DNA of 64,000 nucleotides from Harmothoe impar (Eukaryota; Annelida; Polychaeta; Phyllodocida; Polynoidae): assembly GCA_947462335.1 (NCBI GenBank), contig OX381721.1:9176001-9240000 (forward strand). The letters run 5' to 3'. Position numbers and translations under genes: made by a program. Under the pieces are notes generated by a model. That model made no database searches and had not been told where the DNA came from. It saw only the letters and a program-made list of their open reading frames with translations. This document shows, in pieces, positions 47,424-61,125 of the stretch; position 1 is the stretch's first letter; each line of letters opens with the position of its first letter.

Positions 47424-48564
47424 ATGACTAAATGTCATGAATCGTCTGGATTTGAGCTGGCAGGGGGCTCAAAAGTTAATGTTTGAGAAGGGTTAAAACT
47501 TTTTTTCTACATATAGTATATATATTGGGAATTAGAGACCATATATTGGGGAATGTTAAATATCATTATTAAATCTACAGTACAGGATCATATGTAGGTG
47601 CATGTAGACACGACTGAGCCCCTTTCTAAAATATATACATTTGGACATATATCTGGGTTAATTCTTTATAGAAATGGGACATATTATAGGATTATTGTAC
47701 AAAAATGGCTGCAATAAGGTGGGAATTCAATGTACATAGTATGACACATGTTATAATGATTGAAAGGTTTATAAGGAGGGCTCAGTCGTGTCTATGGTGA
47801 TAACTGATGTATGAAAAAGTATTCTGATCTTTTAGGCCAAAATTACCAGCAAATTCCCCTTTAAATATGAATTATACATTCTAACTTATTATAAAAATAA
47901 CTTGAGATGTACATAATGTATCCTGTTAGTACCTATGGCTCAGTTTTGTCTACTAGGGCTCAGTCGTGTCTACTAGGGCTCAGTCGTGTCTACATGTAAA
48001 CTACCCCTAAAATAGGACTGATATTCCCTTGGCTCTGCAGGGAAGGCCATTAAAGCTAGACTTACAATTTTTTTCCTGTGTATAGGTACATAATATACGC
48101 TTATTATACCCTAGTTAATTTATATTCCTTCTATATTAATATATGATTTTGGCCATGTTTTCTGTGGGCTCAGTCGTGTCTATGCAAAACTATCCCAGCT
48201 CTTGCCACACAGCATATTTATCATACATATCATATAGGCCTAAGTGGTGCTAAAATGTTCCCCATTATAAAGGGGAACTGGCAAAAAAAAGATATGCATG
48301 AATAGCTCTATTTATAGAGCAGTACATACAGCATAATGTCTTTTTTTAAATTTTATTGTTAAAAAAGGCCCATTTTTGGTCGTTTTTGCCCCTATGGTAC
48401 CCTAAATTAGGGTCTGACATAGGTCAAACCATGGTTTCCCTCGTAGATCTAACAAATCACAATCATACTAGACCAAAAAGATAACTATATATAACATATG
48501 GTATATTTTATTGAGTGGAGAAGAAAAAAAGTTCAAATCAGGACGATCTGTGACATTTGGTCAT
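47424..48564. mobile_element. TIR element carrying GGCTCAGTCGTGTCTA motifs
   Basis: The left end ATGACTAAATGTCA followed by ATCGTCTGGATTTGAGCT pairs with the right end, which reads ATGACCAAATGTCA followed by ATCGTCCTGATTTGAACT on the other strand. Six copies of the 16-mer GGCTCAGTCGTGTCTA or a close variant lie inside: minus strand at 47605-47620, plus strand at 47779, 47938, 47958, 47978 and 48168. No coding frame. It is absent from R2. Confidence 0.65.
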
Positions 48565-48606
48565 ATAGCTGAATTACATCATTAAACCTCATGATATAAG
48601 GTTTCA

Positions 48607-48818
<212 letters not shown>

Positions 48819-51800
48819 AGAGGCACATGCATGGTTTTGGGACTGACGTCACCTGTCAATAATGAACTAAGTACCCTTCCCACAATGCACCTAATAAATA
48901 CCACTGCATCCGGCCGCTGTCATCTGGGACTGACATTACATATTATGGGATCAATAGTAGATGGCAAGTGCTGAAAAACATGTTGTAAGAGATATACATT
49001 GGTATATTTGAGCATGTATTTTCCCACCTATATTGAACAGGGAAGGATCTGTGAAGTGTTATAGATACTGGTAGCTGTCATGCCAGCAGTTGAGTTACGT
49101 TACCACAGCAGTGTTCCATAGACTTAATATTGTTGTCTATGTGCCAAGATACGATGAGGAGAATAAGATGAATTGACCTCGTGCAGAATACTATAGTACC
49201 ACATACAAAAATACCAAAAAGTGGCCAATATCTCATGTCATATCTGTTTCTGTAGATGGTTACCAACTAAGGCGGGGACCTTCAGAATTCCATTCCTGCT
49301 ACATTGGACTATAGACAGATAATCATAAAGGATCATGATTTTTAAATGTGCGGGAGTCTTTTAGGCAGTATGCTTATATTTATAGAAGATGTCTGACTAC
49401 TTCATATACTTGTCATAAGATGAATAGCTGGGTCTGTATAGGGTCCCCTAGTGCATGTTCATATATGGGTGTGCTCATAATTAAGGCTCATGGAGGTGGT
49501 CCATCTTATTCATATATGCTATGAAATATGACTTAGAACAGGAATATCCAGGCATAATAAGCATTTCATATCTCTTCATAGTATTAGTATGAGCAGCCAG
49601 ATACTCTTTCTCTGTAGTACCTTTTTATACATTGTATGGAATATACATAACCTTTCGAATGTGCAAGAGTCTTTCAGACAATTTGCTTATAGTAATTAGG
49701 ATATTGGAAATGCACCTCATCCCCACCCACTACATTCCTAGCTACTCAACAGCTCATAACTGCATGTTTTATGCCTTAACTCCGTGGCTGAATGATGATA
49801 CATTGATATCAGTAAAACTCTTCTGTTTTATTACCAATATGCAGATGGTAGAACTAAACAGCCAAGCTGATTCTGAAAGGGCAAATTCTGTACATTGTAC
49901 CCTGTTGATGTCCCAATAAAAATCCTGTATGTAACACAATAGAATTGATGAATAAATTGTACATATAGTATATCTAGAGAATAAACCATGATAAGTCAGA
50001 CCTGGTAAGGTACAGTACTATTTCACTTAATGGACCTGAAGTATGATGTACACATCGTTTGATCCATTGTGGCGATCATGAGATAATAACAGCTAGCTTC
50101 TCTGCCTTAGTTCCTCAATTATCCCTCACTGGTGTGGAGTACCCCTATTACTGCCCACCTGCACCACCAGGCTCTATGTCATTGATAGATGTGTTGGGTC
50201 TGAACAATTGATGGAGAGTGCAATGGTGGGACGATAATTGAGCTGTTGATGGAGAGGGGGAAAAGGGGACACAAAATCATCATAATGGTGATTCTGGTTG
50301 GTGTCATGAAAGCGTTGTTAAATGTTGCATTCGAGCTCTGTTTCTCCACTTGAATGTCTTTTTTTAGCTCAGCTTCTTTTTGTTTTATTAGGTAGTGAAT
50401 ATTCATGGATCAAGTCAAAACATATTTGATTTGTAGTCCAAATAATGCATGCCATCTCCCCATGGCATACAACCTTGACCTAACTATCAAAATTAGTGTG
50501 GGAAACCGCTGTATCGTATCATTTCATATTAACATGCTATTCAATGAAAATAACTGCCATCATACAAGGACATAGTTATAATCATAAATGTATTCAACAT
50601 GTCATGGCCACCTAATAGCTGATCAAGGCATCCCAAATTCACAGATGCAGTCTGGCTGGGAATAAACCCCATAGAACTATCGAATCCAAATTGTTTCAAC
50701 CAAATATGTTATGGTTAGGCTTTGATGATCATTATACCACAAGTTTGCAATACATATGTATATATAGCGATGGCAGTTTACATTGAGCCTGGTGCTCAAA
50801 CTGCACCCTCATGGATGGAAATTGATTGGTAATCACATAGTTTGCTGATCACACTGCACAACATGTTGTCAGCGCTAGTCAGTGCTTTAAAAAAAATCGA
50901 GGTAATGATCGGAATGAACACTTAAAACCATAATATACATAAAGCTGGTACACCAACTTAAGGTAATGTAAATATCACTTCGCCTTTCGGGCCTCGTTCT
51001 TTGTAACCATTTTTTTTTTACTATTTGGCTTCATTCTGGCCATCTACAATTAACATTTCCAAACAATTTTGTAAGCTGGGTTGGCCCTCATGGATAAAAG
51101 TGGACCCGTCACAGTAAAATGTTAATCTTATGAGCCCTGACATTGACCTACATGACTAACTTATTTAGCACTGAAAGATATTAAGCCAAACAGTACAGAT
51201 GATTACAGTACCAGACAGAACAATTGCAACCCTTGCCATCAGGGGTGATGTCAGAGGTTGACACACACTAGTCAGAACCATTTACTGCTCTGAGTCTACC
51301 GTCCAGTGGCCATTCAGGTGAAAATTATTGCCTTTATTAGATGTAATGTAAATGATGTATAGAACTGGTAGATTGGAGATGGCATTCATAGGTCAATTTA
51401 TAGGCACAGGTAGCCTGACAATCTAAGCTTAGTTACTAAACTTACTATTATTACTCTGATAGCATAATTCGGTTATCTGAGAATATAAACAGCAGTGAAG
51501 AGTATTATATACCATTGTATGAGTCTACGGAAACACTGGGGGGAAGTCTCAGACTGATTCCTCCCACACATCTGAAAACAGATATTGATGATTAAATTAT
51601 CTCACCTGAGAGCAACCTCATGTGCCTACGCGAGAGCTGACTTATTTTTGCTGGGGAATACTGAAGCTGGGGGTTGGAGCTACTTTTGGAAGCTCTTGAA
51701 TTCCTTGAATTCCAATTTCAAATGTATTATTGGACAATTATCATTGATTTGTTAAACCATTGTTAAATCATTATTTGTTTTTTTAAGTTTTTATTTATTT

Positions 51801-52080
51801 CCATAGTACCATTTCCATAGTCCATGTTTCTGGTTTATGATCTGTCCCCTGCTTGACCATCATTGAGTACTCTTCTGATACTGCACATCTGGTATAGTAT
51901 TGACATAGCATTGTCAGCATATTTGCCTTCTGACCCAGGACCAATGGGAACAGCAAAACTTGTTTAGAGGCTCTTGGTAAACCTGTTTCCGAGGCTGTGG
52001 TTGATAATAAGAAAAGCATAGCAATGACAATCATATTATTGCTATTCATACAGGCAGTGAGACTGCTGTAAATCAAATTA

Positions 52081-52257
52081 TTTTATGGTAAATACGATCT
52101 AACAAGGTTAAACCTATGGGAGTGCCGTATGCGAGTGAAGCTTGAAATAACCCCCAGCCATATGTCACACTCTACCCGTATTTCAAGCTCCTAAGGGAGG
52201 TGGGGGGGTCACTATGATGTCTCTATGGGGTCGCCATGGGGTCGCTACACTACCGAG
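52081..52257. other. Spacer with 11-bp hairpin
   Basis: AGCTTGAAATA (about 52138) and TATTTCAAGCT (about 52181) form a perfect stem with a ~32-nt loop. There is no gene. Confidence 0.5.
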
Positions 52258-52352
52258 GGTCACGTGACCTGTGTGAAATTCAAAATGGCGGCCGACGGAA
52301 GTAAACAAACACCGCGGAAGTAAACAAACACCGTGGAAGTAAACTAACATGG
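52258..52352 (+). promoter_or_regulatory. Candidate CpG-rich promoter module
   Basis: In order: GGTCACGTGACC, a perfect 12-bp palindrome with an E-box core (52258-52269); AAAATGGCGGCC, a strong YY1-type site (52282-52293); then three 19-bp repeats (52297, 52316 and 52335) each joining GGAAGT (ETS) to GTAAACAAAC or GTAAACTAAC (forkhead). YY1 and ETS sites near the start are typical of broadly expressed TATA-less animal promoters. CpG is locally higher than in neighbouring DNA. No first exon can be assigned. Confidence 0.4.
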
Positions 52353-52408
52353 ATTACAAATCTATTTTGGATCGAAATGCTCTGAAATAAATACAGAGCG
52401 TCACTTAA

Positions 52409-52528
52409 AAGTGGCCTTGTCAGTGGTTATCTCCCTTGAGCTGCCTGCCTCGTATTGCACTAGGCCTACGGCCAGCGTGCAATACGAGGCAGGCAGCTCT
52501 CGTGAGATAACCACTGACTCGGTCACTT
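52409..52528. repeat. ~50-bp-arm palindrome
   Basis: The core arm 52419-52460 (GTCAGTGGTTATCTC, then GAGCTGCCTGCCTCGTATTG) pairs with 52477-52518, with a few mismatches and a 16-nt loop; the match extends less perfectly to 52409 and 52528. It lies about 60 bp downstream of the promoter candidate. It could be a foldback MITE or encode a hairpin RNA. Confidence 0.75.
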
Positions 52529-53979
52529 CAGCGTGCAGCTCTGTCTATTTATCCTGCACAAGCAAAATCTTCTCACAGGACAGGATACGCAGTTTCTGTG
52601 CTAACTGGATTTAAGCTACTATGTGTCACCTGTCCCCACGACTGTGGCATAAAGCAGCCCTATATAGTTACTGTTTGGCATTACCCCCATAGAATAACCT
52701 GACACCATGTGTATCCCCTTATATTGGCAAAATTTAGGTTCAATAAAGCAGCACCATTGGCAGTTTTCACAATAGTATTGCTGACACATAATCATAATAT
52801 GGCCAGGGTAATGATTAAAACCATCTAATTACCTACTTGTACACTTTCCTAATAGTTATATCTCTCTTGGCTATAGGGCCGTCCAGGAGTACGGATGCAC
52901 TTTATGGGACCCTGTCATGACACAACAACCAATTTCTGTGATTGAAATATTCAGTGATGACACTGATATTCGACTGAATACCTCTTCCCTTCCAAATCCC
53001 ATGATAAATAGATTAGCTACGAATGAGACATCAATTTATGACTTCTCTTTTATCAAGATTATGTTCAAAGAAGGCCTTTCACACTGTGCTTAGGACCATA
53101 AAGTTAAAACAAAGCACATTAAGATATTGGTAATTAAGACAGTCTTATCTGCCAGATTGCCTTGACAATTTCATTTGGGGGCCTTAATTACAGTATGTGA
53201 ATGATGCCAGTTTAAAATCAGGGCTGAATCACAGTTTGGAATAGATAGTGCAATTTGTCTTACCAATGCATACCATTGCAGGAAATAGTAGCTCAGACGT
53301 GTATCAGACTGACTAGATGGAATATAATGGGACTCCATTAATGTAAAAACTCCATTAATTTATCCTTGTTTTCATTTGTTTTCTGGGGGACAATTGGAGA
53401 TATTGTTATCATTATCAACACTCCTTTGATATAATCAGCAGAATTCCACCAATAGGCTTTTTATACCACTGGCATATGATTATATTACCCCCCCCCCCCG
53501 CCCCCAGCAGAAATAACCTCCTTTCATAGGGCTCAATGAGACTGCCAGCCGTCTGATGTCTATGAAATCTCACAAGAGAGCTTACGTATTGAAGATATTC
53601 AAATTGATCCCATGAGTCAGATCTCACACTGATGGCTGGAACACCCAGACCTTTCATGAGTCGTGTGACTGTGAGGCTAGTCTCACAATACCACACAAGA
53701 GGGCATTTGGCAAGGTCATGGCCTTGACAGGCAATGACCTAAACCTGACTTTCTCAGTGATGATGGTACGGATTCCTCAGATTATCATTCTTGTTCATAA
53801 TGCAAATATATAAGTATTGCATTATTGCTCTTTTCTCATAGGTCTACCCAATCCAATGGATAGCAGCATTCATGAGCAAAAATAGCACTTAAGCAATCCA
53901 GAATGACTTCCCTAAAGTCATTTTCTTTAACATGTACTTGTAGTTCCACTAGTATAGAAATAACCTCCAAGGGAAGTCA

Positions 53980-54140
53980 TGCCCAACATTAAAAGGGACT
54001 CATGGTTTATGGTGGGTTTATGGTCTCACAGTGACACATAACAATACAGCCACCACTAGATCATCTCGAAGACAAAGCCAATGTCTCATTGATTCTGGGG
54101 TATCAGGTGAACAGAACAATTGTGATTGTATTTCTGACAT
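53980..54140. repeat. Conserved module, copy E (partial)
   Basis: Keeps GGACTCATGGTTTATGGTG, GACACATAACAATACAGCCA and GACAAAGCCAATGTC. It corresponds to module A in R1. It has a 12-bp insertion and a 2-bp deletion relative to A, so any frame is broken. Confidence 0.5.
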
Positions 54141-54839
54141 TAGGGCAGAGGCTTTATTACCAACTTGGCAATTCAGTATTTCCTTTTAAAGGTCTGATCA
54201 ATAGATCAATGTTACAGTGAAGTGGGAATGTGAGTACTATTTATTAGCTTTGCCTTAGAGGTGTTGTATTAATTTGAGTGGCTCAATTACAGTTTAGAAT
54301 TGCAGGCCATTTAAGATTTTGCTGTAAAGTTATTCGTTTGGCATAATAAGCACCTTCCTATTTTGCATACACCATTCAGTAAAACACACAGTATATAATT
54401 ATACTATGTGCAGAATTATCCTTTACATATACAGAGGTCCTCATAATCTGGAAAAGAAGCACAATGTGCTGCAGTATAGGCTGGGACAGGGTTTCATCCC
54501 CTACCCTGGATGATTCCCTGAAGTAAAGGTCTGAACGTAATCATAGTTATGCTATAATAATACAGACTACCATTTCTTCATTCCTTCATTACAGACCCAG
54601 CAGAATATGCATGTTGAATATGCTGCCCTAATAATTCCAATGATAATGATTGTATGGGATAATAAGTTTAAGGTGATGAAAAGCTGAAGAAACATTGGGG
54701 GAGATTGGTGAATATATAAAGAATTTAGAATGAATTTTGCCGATATAGGAAGTGAGCCATATGTTTTTATCGTACTGTACTTACCCTTCCCACCAATGTC
54801 ATGTGTGTTCTACCACACTCTCAATCAAGCACTAGTTAT

Positions 54840-55100
54840 GTCATGATAAATAATTCCCATGGTTATATCACAACAAAGGGTCACTACCAATAGCTCCCCC
54901 CGCCTACATTTTTACATGCCGATGGATAACCCACAGCGGGTTTGTTCTGGGCATGCATTAGTGATACCATCACAAAGACAGGACCCATGGTGTATGGGCT
55001 CATAATGAGAGGTAATGCCACTGTCACTGCTGTAGATCATGATGAACACAAAGCCAGTGCCTGACTGATGTTTGGGGATCAGGTGGACAGAGAGAATAAT
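54840..55100. repeat. Conserved module, copy C
   Basis: Contains CCCATGGTTATATCACAACA, ACATGCCGATGGATAACCCA, TGTTCTGGGCATGCATTAGT, GGACCCATGGTGTATGGGCT and GAACACAAAGCCAGTGCCTG. The plus-strand frame over the last ~100 bp would carry an Asn-Ala-Thr sequon and ends at the TGA shared with A and B. On the minus strand, B and C share a TGA where A has CGA. Confidence 0.6.
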
Positions 55101-58100
55101 GATGATAGTGCTTCTAATAAGATGGGACACCAGACACAGCTGTATTCTATTTACTGACCCTTATGGTACATTATTATATAAAAAATGTGCCCTAGAGAGA
55201 ATTTCTAAAGTTCTGTTATCATGCATTCTTTGACAGGTTTGATGGGTCGAGTAGGAGTCTCCTTTCATTCAGTGGTGGAAGAAAGAATTTATTCTTGGGT
55301 AGTGCTTGGGTTTTGGTTTTCACAGGAGGTCATTAAATATTTTTATAGTGAAGTGGTCCTACGGCAAAAACATATTTTGTACAAAAGGTTTGATGAACAG
55401 TGTAAATATTCCCTTCAGAATTTACACTTGCTCTAATATAGAACGATAACCCAAGCCATTTTTTCTGGCCTTGTTATTATTCTGACTATAATTTATAGGC
55501 ACTGATGACAGACCCGGCCTATCTCAGAATACCTAAATTGTGTGGCTACTTCCAACGGACTTGAAATTAATGTTGTATTTGTCAAACATCACATCAAGTC
55601 TGGTAGAAAAGAAATAGCTCACATTGAATTCCCCAATACACTGTATGGATCTGTAATGCCACAATGAATATGTGTATCGTCTGCTGAACAAACAATACTC
55701 TCAATTTAACATTGATGGTTGTCGAAGTTATGGATGCCTATAAAGTGTGCAGTTGATTTTATGTATAAAGTGTGCAGTTGATTTTAGGTAGTTTTACACT
55801 CTTTCTATCAGCACTGCGCAGTATTCCGGAATTGGGATACTGTATACATTTTGGAAAACTATTTTTGGTGGTCTTTAACCCTATCGTAAACAAGGTGAGT
55901 ATAATGCATTAAGCCTGCACTCACATGGCAACATTAAAATATTTCTACATTTTGTTAAAACATAAACCTGTATACAGGGACCAGAGCAAAAAGTAATTGA
56001 ATCCTGCAGTTTTGACAAAGAAAAACGTTGATCAGCTTTGTTAAAAGGAAAGGAAAAGGTACACACTCTCATCTATTCAGATAAATCAAGAGGTAAGAGT
56101 ATGTTGATTGTATATGATATTAGCCTATATAAGTCGAAGCAGTTGGTTTAACCCCAGGAGAGGTCTGCTGCATATAGATCAGCCGATGATCCATGTATCC
56201 ATCAACTGGGCCTTTCTACCCCCGATACTAAAGCAGCTATTCCCATATGTATCACTTCTGGATGAGGGATACTCATGTGCAGGCCACAGAAGTAAAAGGC
56301 CCTTACATGCTATAGCTAGACACCTCACACATTCTTGCATGTAAACAGCTAATACACCCAAACATAGGTTTCAATCATTAACATTTATCTGCAAATTAAT
56401 AGTCTTGCATAGTTAGAATCATGGGTAAAGAACCACAGACATGCATAGACTTAGGATCAGGAAAAGTAATCAGGTAAGGAGTAATTTCATAGGAAACGTC
56501 AATACATTTTCTCAACTATGAAAGTAAATTGCGTTCCATTAGACTTCCAAAATAAGGTGCAATGCCACTTTACTAAATGGACCTGTAATTTGAAGTACAC
56601 ATCTAATCAACTGCAGTGTTCCTGGGATGATAACAGTGTGCATCTCCCCTAAAGTTCCTCAGTTATCACCCACTGGTGTAGAGTGCCCCTATTGCTGCCC
56701 ACCTGCATCACCACACCAGGCTCTATTTTATTAAAAACTGTGTTGTATCTGGACAGCCGATGGAGCTTGTAATGTTGGGATAAATATTGAGCTGAAAAAA
56801 GGGACATAACACGTGTATAACGAGGATTAGGGTATGTTTTGTGAATGAATTGTGATATGATGTATGGAGTGTTTCGGTCTTGTTTGTCATTTTCGGTTTG
56901 TTTTAGGTCAGTTTCTTTTAGTTTCTAGGAGACCATCATGATGAATCAGGTTTGATGGAAACTAGCTAGCTAACAGAATGTCCAGAAGTGCTATCAACTT
57001 TGTATTTTGTATTAAGTGTTGTCAAGCTGGTAGAGAGTTGGTAACATATCAAATATCACAACCAGGTTAGAATGGATTCTAGACTCTGGAACTACCGGTT
57101 GGCAAAACCGTTAAGCATTTAGGAGTCCAACTGAGCATTGAAAATGCCTCTATGGTTGATGCGAGAAGAAAAACGTGGTTCTAGCAGTTGCTAGAGAGCA
57201 TGCATTGGCACCGTATGTCTGTCATGTATGCAACTAAGTTTCCCCCTAGGTATAGAGAGTGGTAGCTGCATTATACATGGCCAGTAAAGAGGGAACTGTC
57301 TGGCTCCATACAGTGCTATAAAGAAGCCAATACACCCATTGCTCATATACATTTATAGATGTTAGACGAGCCCAGTGGCACATGCCTATACAACTTACAA
57401 GTGATTACTCCCATCTGTGTTGACACCTCTATTTGGTGGAACAGGTTGCCTTTCCGTACTTAATATAATGATTAAAGACTCTACAACGGCTAAAATGACT
57501 CAAGCCATCACCTTGGGGGTTAGAATCACCTGTGATACAACCATCCATTAAACAGAACTGTCAGAATAATTGCATGTTGAAGGATATTCAGCAAGATCTA
57601 TATCTTAATTCGCTACCCTGTGGTATATCATCTATTCTGAGTGTGATCACACAAAGATGGACCTAGAAGCCCTTGCTAGATGTTACATTGATTACTTGGA
57701 CATGTTGCTGTTAAATAGCCACACTGAATCGTGGCTGTACTATACTGTATAATGGCTAGTAATTGCAGCGAGTGTCCATCTACTGAACCCACATAGTGCC
57801 TACAGCTATAACAAAAAGATTTTGGAAAAATTATAAAACAACACTAATGTTGTTTGACCTGGTGCAATTGTTGGCACTGTATTGATGTGCAAAGTTTAAT
57901 CTAAACGTTGTAACGAACTTTTCATGGATTGATTTTCAATCACGCTGATAATTGATCACCCTGCACAGCATGATGTCAGTTTTATGAGCCCTAATATTGA
58001 GTTATAGTACCTGCATGTGACCTACATGACTAACTAGTTTGTAAGTGAAATGCCATAAACTAAACAGTGACATATAATTAAAGTACCAGACAGAATCATT

Positions 58101-59792
58101 GCAACCCATGCCATTAGGGGGTATGGCAGAGGTTGACACACACTAATCAGAACCATTTACTGTTCTGATTCCACTTTCACGTAGCCATAGAGGCTAAAAG
58201 TATTGTCAGTACTCACTATAATTATATGTATATTATAGTCGTTAGTAGTATATGGAAATGGTTGGTTGCCGATGGCAAATAGGTCTATTCATAGGCAGTA
58301 TCAAAAATTAATATAGCTAAGGGTAGATGTTATGTCTTCCTCTTGGAATGCAATGATCCGCCTCTCAAGTTGAGTACATCTCCCCATCTGAAATCAGCAA
58401 GAACAAGATTGTTGTTATGTAAGTTGAAAGCAAATCGCATGACATTTGGTCTGAGATCCAAAATTATTATGCTGCATTCAGACCATCAGTCACATAGTGC
58501 AGCTGTGTTGGGAGGCCACCAAGTCTTCAGGGGATTCCTGGTAACTTAACATTTTATCTTATCAAATTCACATGTTAATTATGTTGCAGCAAAATATGGC
58601 ATAAGCTTGCAGAGGTGTCTCCTAAATGATATGTTCTATTTATCATGTAGTTGATGTGGGAAACTCTCATCTATGATAACGCTAAATTCAGCATGACATT
58701 ATTTCTGCGGTATCATTCTAACTATTCAAACTTCAAAGTTTCAACCCTCTAAGATTGTCCAGACCTTGTTACGAATAAAAATAGTTTATATGTTCATGCA
58801 TTCCATGTCCACTCCACCGGTCCTCACTACTATCAATATAGAATGTTGACCACCAGACCTGTCCTCCCCCTGCCCTTCCTCCAGGCTGCTTCATAAGGTG
58901 TGTCATGCATGTAATGACCGCCATTGTGTGCCTTCGGATGTACTGTGTAATGTTGACACACCATCTTCAGCCTGATTGCCTCCTGCCCCAGGACATGACC
59001 CTTGTACCTAATTAGTACAACACCGATAGCATTGATATTATACAAGGTTAAATGTTGGTTTGAGGTTTGATTGTTTTATTGTATAACATCTCCGGCTATT
59101 AAGAGGAGTATTAATAGTTTTACAAATTCACAATAACTAAATTATTTGCACGTACAATGTCATTTATGATGCAACATCGATATTGAAGAGTCGGCTATTT
59201 AGGTGACTTCACCCAGAATGAGAAAGATACTTGGGTCGATCAACTGAGTAATAATCATCCGATTGCAGTTATTTTAACATCTAAACATTTTCATAATTAA
59301 CCCAGGCCCACTGTGATTGTGATACCCGTAAACAGCTGGTAAAGATGATGGATACAGTTTTAATTTATGCACTATTGTCCGCTCCTAAACCTTTCATGGT
59401 TAACCGCAATCGCTGCTGAGATTGCAGATCAACTCCCAGTTATTATGAATAATTCTCATGGTTGTATTGTAACAATGAGCGCTACAAATAACGGCTTCAT
59501 TCCGATGGACAATTGGGTTTGTTCTGGGCATGCATTAGCGATAGTAGTGATAAAGACGGGCCTCATTTTGTATGGGCCAATAATGATACGATCAGTGATG
59601 TAAATAATGTTGGTCCCAAAGCCAGGGTTAGACTGATACAGGGGAAGCAGCAGGTGGACACGAATGATAATGGTTCCTGATATGAACCGATACAGCTGTC
59701 CTTTTATTGCTGATCTGCATTACCAATATCTATCTGAATATGCATCCAATCTTTTAAATTTATGACTCTTTTGTCTTCTTTGTGTGTGACAG

Positions 59793-59848
59793 GTGAGACT
59801 GACCAGCACAATGGAGTAGAACCAATCTCTTTGAATACATGAGTCGAG
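59793..59848 (+). other. Candidate 56-nt micro-exon (R3)
   Basis: Bounded by TTGTCTTCTTTGTGTGTGACAG and GTAAGAGTG, good acceptor and donor matches. It is the paralogous position of 40555-40598. Length is 12 nt longer. It contains in-frame stops in some frames, so it may be untranslated, and the signals could be chance. Confidence 0.3.
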
Positions 59849-59905
59849 GTAAGAGTGAATTTTCACTTATAGATAGTGGATTGGCTTTTATTGGAGTCCA
59901 TATAT

Positions 59906-61125
59906 GTGACGAAACCTGGGAAATCGTAACATTAGGGGGAATAGCCATAAATGCTCTAAACATGATATTTCAGGAGATATAGCTAAAAATGTGAATACTT
60001 GTGACAAAACGTGGGAAAAGGTGACATTAGGGGAAAACACCTTTATTTAAGTTCATGACTTCAGCTACAATTTGATACTTCAAGCATCAAAATATTTGAA
60101 ATAGTTGCTGAGAAATGACATCTCAAACATGGCATGGTAGGGACATGTAAGAATTCAGAATAGAATGCAATGCGATCACATATCAACCTATTTCCAAATA
60201 ATCGATATAAATCATAATTATTAGAAATTAAACCAATAAATGCATATTATTGTACATAGATTTGGATCTGATAGGAATATTGGCATTCTGTTTTCAGTTC
60301 TGAAATCCTCGTGGCTGGGTCAATTGGATAGGGATGATCTTTATTCCAAAAGAATGAATTCATGGTGGCCATGGCAACCGAATGTCAACAAATGAGCTAT
60401 TAATGGCTAAAAACGTTCTTTTTACATTCCAAATAAGACCAATTTAGAATGAAAATAGAATTTTGATAATAGCTTCAAAAGATTCCTTGGAAAAAGTTAG
60501 TCTAAGGTCGTTTTCTCTTAAGTATTCACATTTTTAGCTATATCTCCTGAAATATCATGTTTAGAGCATTTATGGTTATTCCCCCTAATGTTACGATTTC
60601 CCAGGTTTCGTCACACTTAAGAGAAAATGACTTTAGGCTAACTTTTCCCAAGGAATCTTTTGAAGCTATTATCCAAATTCTATTTTCATTCTAAATTGGT
60701 CTTGTTTGAAATGTAAAAAGAACGTTTTTAGCCATTTTTAGCCCATTTGTTGAAATTTGGTTGCCATGGCAACCATCAATTCATTCTTTTGGAATATAAA
60801 TCATCCCTATCCAATTGCCCCATCCATGAGGATTTCAGAACTGAAAACAAAATGCCAATATTCCTACCAGATCAAAATCTATGTACAATAATATGCATTT
60901 ATTGGTTTAATTTCTAATAATTATGATTTATATGGATTATTTGAAAATAGATTGATATGTGATCACTTTGTAGTCTAATCTGAATTCCTACATGTCCCTA
61001 CCATCCCATGTTTCTCAGCAACTATTTCAAATATTTTGATGCTTGAAGTATCAAATTGTAGCTGAAGACATGAACTTAAATAAAGGTGTTTTCCCCTAAT
61101 GTCACGTTTTCCCACGTTTTGTCAC
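59906..61125. mobile_element. 1.2-kb foldback element of X-Y-X'-Y' form
   Basis: The tips read GTGACGAAACCTGGGAAA (left) and GTGACAAAACGTGGGAAA (right, opposite strand), flanked by ATAT-rich sequence. Block X (59906-60000) returns inverted at 60520-60614, and block Y (60001-60523) returns inverted at 60615-61125. Y and Y' therefore form a ~510-bp hairpin with X' as the loop. Both X and Y begin with the same tip motif, so a short element seems to be joined to a longer relative. Each Y arm carries a CCATGGCAAC X-box-like site. No coding frame. Confidence 0.8.

Larger units (their letters stand above)
53410..59000. repeat. Copy R2 of right duplication family
   Basis: Collinear with R1 (see matching blocks there) but without the 5-kb composite element, the GGCTCAGTC element or the TA array, which accounts for most of the length difference. 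It holds modules E and C. A minus-strand frame at its end (59045-58833) shares the peptide core GQEAIRLKMVCQHYT with GQKANMLTMLCQYYT from R1 (about 51960-51900). This is the only place where a coding frame might be conserved over 15 residues, but flanking similarity is weak. A C-run lies at 53488-53498. Confidence 0.7.
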
